Positions 57,546 through 64,000 of a DNA stretch of 64,000 nt are shown in pieces. Each line of letters begins with the position of its first letter. The stretch's first letter is position 1. A program made the translations under genes and the position numbers. Source of the stretch: Gemmatimonadota bacterium. GTDB taxonomy: Bacteria; Gemmatimonadota; Gemmatimonadetes; Gemmatimonadales; Gemmatimonadaceae. The notes below the pieces were generated by a model, which did no database searches, was not told the DNA's origin, and saw only the letters and a program-made list of their open reading frames with translations. Location: positions 17,209-81,208 of the forward strand of contig JAPLKS010000021.1 of NCBI GenBank assembly GCA_026387915.1. Direction: 5' to 3'.

Positions 57546-59516
57546 TTACGGTGTCACAATCGCAAAGGTCCCAGGCGATTTGTCGATCAACATAAAGAAT
57601 CGGATCACGTCGACCTTGCTCCCGGCCACCTTGAGTTGGTCGCTCATCAACGTGTCCTTAAAACCGGCCGTGCCCGCCATCATTTTTACGAAAATGCCTT
57701 TCGTCAACGTCAACGTGGCATTCGCATCGGCGGCCGGCGGCGCTTTTCGGAAATGCAGCACGGCATTCTCAATCCACAGCACGAATGATTCCTTCGTGTC
57801 CGTGAGCACCAGATTCACCTTGAGCGTCTTCCCCTCGGCGGCAGGCCCATTGAGCCCTGCGGCCATCGCCTCGAGAAAACGTTCGACCGGCGTCTGGGAG
57901 AGCAGTTCAATCATCGCGCTGCGATCCACCCCTTTCGTGGGCGGGCCTTCGCGAAGCTCCGCGGCGCCCACCAAATACGTATTCCGCCACGTCGCCGACT
58001 CAGCAGCGTATGCCATCTGCTCGTAGCACTGCGCGAGCAGCGCCTTGGCTCCCGTGTGACTAGGCTGTGCGAACACCACTTGATTGAGCAGTTCTGCGGC
58101 CCAGCGGTAGTCGCCTTTGCTAAACGACATTTGGGCGGCCGCCACCGCTTTGTCGGCGCCGCCCATCAACTCGACGTAGCGCTTGGCCGATTCCTCAGGC
58201 GGGAGTGGATTGAGATTGGCCGGATTCCCGTCGTACGCGCCCACGTAGAACTGATACACGGCTTTCACGTTGTGCCGGAGGTCGCCGTAGTAGCCGCGAC
58301 TTCCGAATTCCCGCTGGAGCGAAGCAGGCAGTTTTACCTGCTCAGCGATTTCGCGCGGCGTGAAGCCCGCATTGAGTAAGCGCACCGTTTGATCGTGCGT
58401 GTACTTGTACACATCGCGCTGCCCCGTGATCAACGCCGTAATTCGCGCGGCACCCCACACGGGCCAGTTATGCGACGCAAACAACACGTCGGCGCTGGCC
58501 GTGTGCTCGAGCGCTTGGTCGAGATAATTCGACCACCGCAGGGCATCGCGCGCTTTGGCACCGCGAATCGGCAGGAGGTTGTGCATGGTCTGCACCACGT
58601 TCTCCGCGCTGCAGTACGCCTTGCGCTCCGGCACGGAGAAGGTGAGTTCCGCTGGTGCTTCGGCGCCCGGCACATTGTGAAACACAAACCGTACGCCGTC
58701 GAGCACCATCTCCTGCGTCGGCGCCGACACAATTTCGGTTGGCATCAGAATGCCAAACGAGCCCGACGTTGCGGTTTTTCCAAGCCCAGCATCCACGAGC
58801 CCAGTGGGCGACAATGCAATGTTGCGACCAAACTGATACCGCGCCCGTCGCAGCATCGACGTGCCAACGAGCACATTCTCGCTCGTGGCTTCCTGTACAA
58901 ATCCGTCGGGCGCCACCACCGGCACCTGACGCGCCTTGGCGTCCGCCACCGAGAGCACGCCGAGTACGCCGCCGAAGTGGTCGATATGACTGTGTGTGAA
59001 GATCACCGCTGAGACGGGCTTGTTGCTGAGGTGCGTGCGGGCAAAGGCCAGCGCCGCAGCGGCTGTTTCGCTGGAGGTGAGCGGGTCGACGACGATCCAT
59101 CCGCTCTTTCCGTCGATCAGCGTCATGTTCGCGAGATCAAAACCGCGGAGCTGATAGATGCCGTCGGTGACTTTAAAAAGCCCGATCTGCGCATTGAGCT
59201 GCGCGTGGCGCCAGAGACTCGGATTCACGGTGGCGGGCGCCGGGCCGTCTTCGAACTTGAAGGCGTCGAAATCCACGATCACGGCGCCGTCTGGGCCTAT
59301 TATCGTTCCGGTCGGACGCGCGATCAGCCCGCGCTTGGCGTCGTCAAAGTCCTGTGGGTCGTTGAGGCTGAGGGAAGCAGCCATTTGGGCATTCGCGGCG
59401 CGCGTCGTTTCGCTGGCCCCTGCCCCACCCGACGCCTCATTCTGCCGTGAACCACAGGCCGCGCCAGCACAGGCGAGGACGAAAACAAGCAGGCTCCGGC
59501 TCGTAGCACGCGACAT
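57546..59516 (-). CDS. Exported alkyl sulfatase (SdsA1/BDS1-like)
   Basis: 656 aa. A hydrophobic, Cys-containing leader is followed by a metallo-beta-lactamase domain with zinc motif T-H-S-H-I-D-H-F (H175, H177, D179, H180), further ligands in E-N-V-V near 278-281 and the S-H-N-W region near 345. The alkyl-sulfatase dimerisation region (about 390-510) and a C-terminal SCP2-like domain (about 540-655, V-N-L-V-L-T-D-T and L-T-L-T-K-G) complete the family layout. It cleaves alkyl sulfate esters such as SDS to alcohol and sulfate. The start has GAGAGG upstream. It heads the unit that continues with the S33 lipoprotein and the PLP enzyme. Confidence 0.92.
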   Translation of the reverse strand: MSRATSRSLLVFVLACAGAACGSRQNEASGGAGASETTRAANAQMAASLSLNDPQDFDDAKRGLIARPTGTIIGPDGAVIVDFDAFKFEDGPAPATVNPSLWRHAQLNAQIGLFKVTDGIYQLRGFDLANMTLIDGKSGWIVVDPLTSSETAAAALAFARTHLSNKPVSAVIFTHSHIDHFGGVLGVLSVADAKARQVPVVAPDGFVQEATSENVLVGTSMLRRARYQFGRNIALSPTGLVDAGLGKTATSGSFGILMPTEIVSAPTQEMVLDGVRFVFHNVPGAEAPAELTFSVPERKAYCSAENVVQTMHNLLPIRGAKARDALRWSNYLDQALEHTASADVLFASHNWPVWGAARITALITGQRDVYKYTHDQTVRLLNAGFTPREIAEQVKLPASLQREFGSRGYYGDLRHNVKAVYQFYVGAYDGNPANLNPLPPEESAKRYVELMGGADKAVAAAQMSFSKGDYRWAAELLNQVVFAQPSHTGAKALLAQCYEQMAYAAESATWRNTYLVGAAELREGPPTKGVDRSAMIELLSQTPVERFLEAMAAGLNGPAAEGKTLKVNLVLTDTKESFVLWIENAVLHFRKAPPAADANATLTLTKGIFVKMMAGTAGFKDTLMSDQLKVAGSKVDVIRFFMLIDKSPGTFAIVTP

Positions 59517-59743
59517 TCGTGGATCCTCTCAGTCACCGAGGCTCCGCATCGCGGGAGCCCGATTTTGGCTGGCATCCTTCGCTCCGGCTAGGTTGCTCGC
59601 CGAGGAGCCGGTCAGGATGCCCGTTCACAGTCTGCCGACCGACAACTATATATAAGCCCTTCCGGCGTTCCGCGTCACAGACGCTTGACGCACGGGCTTT
59701 CGCAGAAGCAAGTTAGGCCAGCCCCCCGAATCAGGACTTCAGT

Positions 59744-62542
59744 CTGTCGCCGACGACCTGCAAGAATTGTGGTGTGGAAATCGCTGAAGGATCGAGGTTC
59801 TGCAACAGCTGCGGCCTTCCGCTGCTGACGCAGGAAATCGCCGCCTTCAACGCGCAGGAACGTGCGGCCCCCACCCCCGCGTCTGGGGTGCGTATCAGTG
59901 GTGCCAGCGCAGCCGACAATGCCGCGATCGAAACGCTTGCCCGCCTCAAGGGCGCCATTGGCGACCGCTATCAGGTGGAGCGCGAGCTCGGACGCGGCGG
60001 CATGGCCACCGTGTTTCTTGCCAAAGACATCAAGCACGACCGCGATGTTGCCATCAAAGTGCTACTCCCCGAGCTCTCGGCGTCCATTGGCGCGGAGCGC
60101 TTTGAACGCGAAATCCGGCTCGCCGCCAAACTCCAGCATCCGCACATCCTCGGTCTGTTCGATTCCGGCGTAGCGGACGGGCTGCTCTACTATGTGATGC
60201 CGTTCGTGAAGGGCGAGTCGCTGCGCGATCGCCTCGACCGCGACGGCATGCTCCCGATTGACGACGCTATTGGCATCGCGCTCGAAGTGGCCGGCGCGCT
60301 TGGGCACGCGCACGCACTTGGCATTGTGCACCGCGACATCAAGCCCGAGAACATTCTCCTGCAGGGCGACCACGCCCTCGTCGCCGACTTTGGCATTGCC
60401 CGCGCCGTCAGCGAAGCGGGCGCCGAAAAGTTGACGCAAACGGGGATGGCCGTCGGCACACCTGTGTATATGGCACCCGAGCAGTCGCTCGGCGAAGCTG
60501 CGGGCCCCACCGCGGATTTGTACAGCCTCGGTTGCGTGCTCTACGAAATGCTCGCTGGCGAACCGCCCTTTGCGGGTAAGAATGCCGCGCAGATCATGGC
60601 GCGGCATGCCATGGAGACGGTGCCCAGTATTCGCATTGTGCGCAGCGCGGTGCCTGAGGAAGTGGAAGACGCGATCTTTGCCGTGCTCGGCAAAATGCCC
60701 GCCGACCGCCCGCAGAACGCCGCCGATTTTGCGCAGCTGCTTGGGCTGACGCTCGGTTCCACCACGTCGATGCGCGTGATGCGCGGTGCCACGGCGGTGC
60801 GGCGCGTGCCGTCCGGCTCGCAGATGGCGGTGGGACGGCGCCCCACGTCGGCGCTGTTTGCCCAAGATGAATTTCTGCCGCCGGTGCCAGTCTGGAAGAA
60901 TCCGCGCGTGCTGGGTGCGGTGCTACTCGTGGTGATCGCGGTGATTGGTGCGTGGAAGTTCGGACCGTTTGGGCGGAAGAATGCGGCGACGTCGAGTCCG
61001 GACGCCAATCGCATTGCCGTGCTCTACTTCAAGGATGTCAGCAAAGACTCAAGCCTCGGCCCCTTGGCAGACGGTTTGACCGAAGGGCTCATTCGTTCGC
61101 TCGGCACCGCATCGAGTGTGAATGTGATTTCACAGAGCGGTGTCGAAAAATTCCGCGGCTCCGCTGCGGCCGACGACAGTGTCGCTAAGGCGCTCAGAGC
61201 AGGGTATCTGGTGCGTGGCGAGGTGGAATCGAAGGGCGACAAAGTCGGCGTCGATCTCAAACTCGTCGATGCGAGCGGCGCGAAGGTTGGCAGCGCGCAC
61301 TTTGAAGTGCCCGCCAAGAATTTCTTGGCCATGCGCGACACCCTGACGTTCTTTGCGTCGGACATGATCCGGCAAACGCTCGGCTCAGAAATCAAAGTGA
61401 AAGAGCTGCGCGGTAGCACGAACTCCGATGCCTGGTTGCTCCTGCAGCGCGGTCTTCAGGCGCAGAAGAGCGGCGAAGCGCGCAACAGCGCCGGCGACGC
61501 GCCCGGGCTTGAACAGGAATTTGGGACGGCCGATTCACTCTACGCCGCCGCGGAACAAGCCGACGCAAAGTGGGCGGAGCCCGCCGCGCGACGGGCTGCA
61601 CTTGCCTATCGCCGTTCTCGCTTGGCCGGCAGCGATGCGAGCGCGATTCGAAAATGGGTCGATGTGGGGATGACGCATGCCGACCATGCCGTGGAAGTCG
61701 ACGCCAACGATGCCGATGCCTACGAAGTCCGCGGCAATCTGCGGTACTACCCGCTGGTGATGGCGCTCGAAACCGACGCCGTGAAACGCACGGCCGCGTT
61801 GTCGGCCGCACGCGCCGATCTTGAAAAGGCGACGACGTTGAACAGCCGTCAGGCCGGCGCGTGGGCCACACTGTCGCATTTGTACTACCAGATTCCATCG
61901 CTCAGCTCGTCGGACGTTGCCATTGCCGCGCAGCGCGCGCTGGAGGCGGACGAGTTTCAGGCGAGCGCCAATCTGATTTTGTCGCGGCTCTTTTTGTCGG
62001 CGTACGACATGGAGCAGTTCGACAGAGCTGAACAGTGGTGCGACCAGGCGCGCAAACGTTTTCCGCGCGACGTGCGCGCGGTGCGGTGCCAGTTGTACAT
62101 GCTCACCACACCCAAAACACAGGCGAATGTCGTGGAAGCCTGGCGCCTGGCCGACTCCGCCGTGGCCATGGTTGCTCCTGCCGCGAAGCCTGGGGAGCGC
62201 CTAACAGAGGATATGTTGGTCGCGGCCGTGATCGCTCGGGCGAGCGTTTCCGCCCCCGCTTTGGTCGATAGCGCTCGCCGAGTCGCCAAGCGTTCCGAAG
62301 GCACGGCAGAGGTCGATAAAACGCGGGATTTGGCGATGCGTGGGGCCTTTGTTTATTCCCTGCTAGCAGGTGATAAGAACAAGCAGGAGAAGGACTTAGC
62401 CGAAGGCATCCGGCTCATTAAGGAGTACCTCGCCGCCAGTCCAGACAAGGCTGCCGGACTCAGGCAAAACGCCGGCTGGTACTACCGAAGTCTAGAAAAA
62501 GACCCCCGCTGGCGCCAAGCGGTAGGAGGAATGGCGCAGTAG
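59744..62542 (+). CDS. Zinc-ribbon Ser/Thr kinase with TolB-like and TPR regions
   Basis: About 932 aa membrane kinase. A zinc ribbon (C-K-N-C at 6-9 and C-N-S-C at 20-23) precedes a Ser/Thr kinase domain: G-R-G-G-M-A near 84, V-A-I-K near 102-105, H-R-D-I-K-P-E-N near 196-203, D-F-G near 213. One membrane helix lies near 387-403, then a TolB-like segment (I-A-V-L-Y-F-K-D near 418) and TPR-like helices to the end. The start is taken as CTG at 59744: SD AGGA lies 7 nt upstream, and it is the only placement that keeps the first Cys pair. GTG at 59774 would remove half the zinc ribbon. No ATG, GTG or TTG exists between the in-frame stop at 59714 and the first Cys pair. Confidence 0.92.
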   Translation: MSPTTCKNCGVEIAEGSRFCNSCGLPLLTQEIAAFNAQERAAPTPASGVRISGASAADNAAIETLARLKGAIGDRYQVERELGRGGMATVFLAKDIKHDRDVAIKVLLPELSASIGAERFEREIRLAAKLQHPHILGLFDSGVADGLLYYVMPFVKGESLRDRLDRDGMLPIDDAIGIALEVAGALGHAHALGIVHRDIKPENILLQGDHALVADFGIARAVSEAGAEKLTQTGMAVGTPVYMAPEQSLGEAAGPTADLYSLGCVLYEMLAGEPPFAGKNAAQIMARHAMETVPSIRIVRSAVPEEVEDAIFAVLGKMPADRPQNAADFAQLLGLTLGSTTSMRVMRGATAVRRVPSGSQMAVGRRPTSALFAQDEFLPPVPVWKNPRVLGAVLLVVIAVIGAWKFGPFGRKNAATSSPDANRIAVLYFKDVSKDSSLGPLADGLTEGLIRSLGTASSVNVISQSGVEKFRGSAAADDSVAKALRAGYLVRGEVESKGDKVGVDLKLVDASGAKVGSAHFEVPAKNFLAMRDTLTFFASDMIRQTLGSEIKVKELRGSTNSDAWLLLQRGLQAQKSGEARNSAGDAPGLEQEFGTADSLYAAAEQADAKWAEPAARRAALAYRRSRLAGSDASAIRKWVDVGMTHADHAVEVDANDADAYEVRGNLRYYPLVMALETDAVKRTAALSAARADLEKATTLNSRQAGAWATLSHLYYQIPSLSSSDVAIAAQRALEADEFQASANLILSRLFLSAYDMEQFDRAEQWCDQARKRFPRDVRAVRCQLYMLTTPKTQANVVEAWRLADSAVAMVAPAAKPGERLTEDMLVAAVIARASVSAPALVDSARRVAKRSEGTAEVDKTRDLAMRGAFVYSLLAGDKNKQEKDLAEGIRLIKEYLAASPDKAAGLRQNAGWYYRSLEKDPRWRQAVGGMAQ

Positions 62543-62610
62543 TATCGGCATCGGGCACTTGCGACTTTATACCGGTTACCTCAAGTTCATCCGGTACTTC
62601 GTTAGGCGGG

Positions 62611-62645
62611 AAAGTGGGACAAAATGTCCCGCTTTTCTGTTTTTC
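62611..62645 (+). terminator. Intrinsic terminator of the kinase gene
   Basis: AAAGTGGGAC-AAAAT-GTCCCGCTTT (10-bp stem, one G-T pair) followed by TCTGTTTTT, about 70 nt past the stop. Confidence 0.88.
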
Positions 62646-62669
62646 GCCCCCCTCGCAAGGATTTTTTTC

Positions 62670-64000
62670 ATGCGCCGTGTGCGCTCGTTGTCCGCCGCCT
62701 TTTTGGCGGTTGTGGTTGTCGTCGTTGCCTCCTGCACCGACCGACCGCTCCCGACACAGTCCGCGATGCGCACGATCGCCAAGAGCGCGAATGGCGTGGC
62801 GGGGGTGTGCACCACCATCCCAGCCCTCAAAACGCTCGCGACCACGGTATTCGGTTCGAACAACCAGTATCTGCACGACGCGCTCGACAACATCAGCGAC
62901 ATTGGCGAGTACGTCGCGGAAAATCACATTAGCGACGCGCAAAAAAAGGCGAAGACGCTCATCGCCTGGATTCAGCTACGTGCTCTGACGCTGGCCACGC
63001 CGTCGCAGCTGCAGAATCTCATTGACAGCATCAACTGCTACGTCGGCCTTTCGACCGACACGTACCTCGTGCTTCCCAACCCGACGACGACGACGAACAT
63101 CGTCACGACGACGGGAACGGCGGGCTTGCAGCTTCCACCTGCGTCGATCACGACGCCGACGTTGCTCACGGTCACGACGCTCGCGCCCACCACCACTGGG
63201 GTGCTCGATACGAAGCTCGACCAGTACCCCAACTATGTAGTGGTGTCGCAGACAGGCGGCACCCTCGATCCGCTCCACCCGATCACCGTTGCGGTGTGCC
63301 CCACTGGCGTCACCGATCCCATCGTGCGTGGGCGCCTCCGCCTCGGCCACCAGAAGGCCGCAGGCCCCGCTGGTTTTGAGATCACCCCTCACGCCGATGC
63401 CAGTTTTCTCGACTGCTCGGCAATTACGAGTGCCAATAGTTCGCTGCCGGGTTGGGTGAACTCGCTCGCCGCGCTCATTCTGCCCAAGCCGTTGTATGCG
63501 AGAATGCGTGATGTGGGTGGCGTCGGCGGATCCGCGTCGGAGTTCAGCCCGTTTGGTCCGGTGGACACTGAGCTGGGCATCACCGGCGGTGTTGGTGGTT
63601 CCGCCAGCGAGTTCCTACGCGCACCGGTCACCTTCGACACAACCGCACCCAAGAAGACCACGCCGCCGACCGATCCGAAGGCGCGCACGTTGAAGAGTGC
63701 GCCGTCTACGGGAACGTCCGGCGCGCCGAGCGCCGGCAAGGTTCCCGTAACCTCCGGTGCTTCTGGTACCACGACGGTCGGTACGATGACGAACCTGGTG
63801 GATTGCAGTCAGGGCGTCGTGAGCACGGCGGTCGTCGCCGAGTGCCGTCCAGTGGTAAGAATCACCACGGCCCAGGGTCATTCGCTGACCAATGTGCCCA
63901 TCAGTTGGACCGTGACGGCCGGTGGTGGCACCATCGCGCGTGAGGACACCGTGGGTGGATCGCTTGTGTGCAACGCGACGGTGGGCTCTTCATTCGACGC
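62670..64000 (+). CDS. Large surface lipoprotein with Ig-like domain, runs off right edge
   Basis: The visible 443 codons are open to the end of the window. The ATG at 62670 has AAGGA upstream and starts a lipoprotein leader (V-V-A-S-C, Cys near 22). A helical segment (about 30-130) includes two Cys, followed by a Thr/Pro-rich stretch and a low-complexity linker (K-K-T-T-P-P-T-D). Near the window end, V-P-I-S-W-T-V-T-A-G-G-G-T-I resembles the start of a bacterial Ig-like (Big) domain. The full domain set lies beyond the edge. It is probably a surface protein, with function not recognised, and has its own promoter after the kinase terminator. Confidence 0.85.
   Translation, partial: MRRVRSLSAAFLAVVVVVVASCTDRPLPTQSAMRTIAKSANGVAGVCTTIPALKTLATTVFGSNNQYLHDALDNISDIGEYVAENHISDAQKKAKTLIAWIQLRALTLATPSQLQNLIDSINCYVGLSTDTYLVLPNPTTTTNIVTTTGTAGLQLPPASITTPTLLTVTTLAPTTTGVLDTKLDQYPNYVVVSQTGGTLDPLHPITVAVCPTGVTDPIVRGRLRLGHQKAAGPAGFEITPHADASFLDCSAITSANSSLPGWVNSLAALILPKPLYARMRDVGGVGGSASEFSPFGPVDTELGITGGVGGSASEFLRAPVTFDTTAPKKTTPPTDPKARTLKSAPSTGTSGAPSAGKVPVTSGASGTTTVGTMTNLVDCSQGVVSTAVVAECRPVVRITTAQGHSLTNVPISWTVTAGGGTIAREDTVGGSLVCNATVGSSFD

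Noticed and set aside
59517..59743. Possible riboswitch upstream of the alkyl sulfatase or kinase
   Set aside because: Several short hairpins are present, but no conserved core of cobalamin, TPP, SAM or other riboswitches could be matched.

Overview
The window is GC-rich chromosomal DNA, packed with genes on both strands. It has no insertion sequences, phage genes or CRISPR arrays that I can see. The gene set suggests Gemmatimonadota or a close relative; this is inference from style, since no marker gene is present. Pointers are several exported S9 peptidases with leader peptides ending in AQ, CocE-type and amidohydrolase lipoproteins, and a zinc-ribbon/Ser-Thr kinase/TolB-like/TPR protein. 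Intrinsic terminators are clear in several places, and many neighbouring genes are coupled by ATGA or GTGA overlaps.

Layout. 1-4.06 kb: an amidohydrolase lipoprotein running off the left edge, an S9 peptidase, then an unusual class II tRNA with its own terminator. 4.06-7.4 kb: a Fis-type response regulator divergent from a soluble hybrid histidine kinase. 7.4-14.0 kb: an exported beta-helix/PA14 protein, an ADP-forming acyl-CoA synthetase, and an arginase/ornithine-cyclodeaminase-like pair. 14.0-23.3 kb: a minus-strand run of exported hydrolases (two S9 peptidases, CocE lipoprotein, alpha/beta hydrolase) with two small membrane proteins. 23.5-33.6 kb: GH18-like and SGNH proteins, a hemolysin III family protein, pirin, a DEAD-box helicase, small membrane proteins, a second CocE hydrolase, RsmD, an MBL hydrolase and an ABM monooxygenase.

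33.7-37.05 kb: a four-gene electron-transfer operon (membrane-tethered FMN-binding protein, ApbE flavin transferase, RnfD/NqrB-like membrane protein, di-heme cytochrome c with repeats). 37.1-51.5 kb: M28 and M14 peptidases, a SET-domain protein coupled to a cyclase-family hydrolase, DUF305 and LVIVD proteins, an exported rhodanese, a membrane histidine kinase, a D-aminoacylase-like amidohydrolase and RidA. 51.7-55.1 kb: a HEAT-like protein translationally coupled to an HD-GYP protein, both carrying what looks like the same N-terminal domain. 55.1-64 kb: a PLP enzyme with a Tat-like leader, a proline-iminopeptidase-like lipoprotein, an alkyl sulfatase, the zinc-ribbon kinase (probable CTG start), and a large surface lipoprotein running off the right edge.

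Most genes serve the cell envelope: taking up and degrading peptides, esters, sulfate esters and polysaccharides, with local signalling. The least expected items are the tRNA at 3.84-3.92 kb, which has a leucine-type body but a GCG anticodon and a 14-nt sequence complementary to its own anticodon arm in the trailer; the minimal flavinylated electron-transfer operon; and the HEAT/HD-GYP pair.
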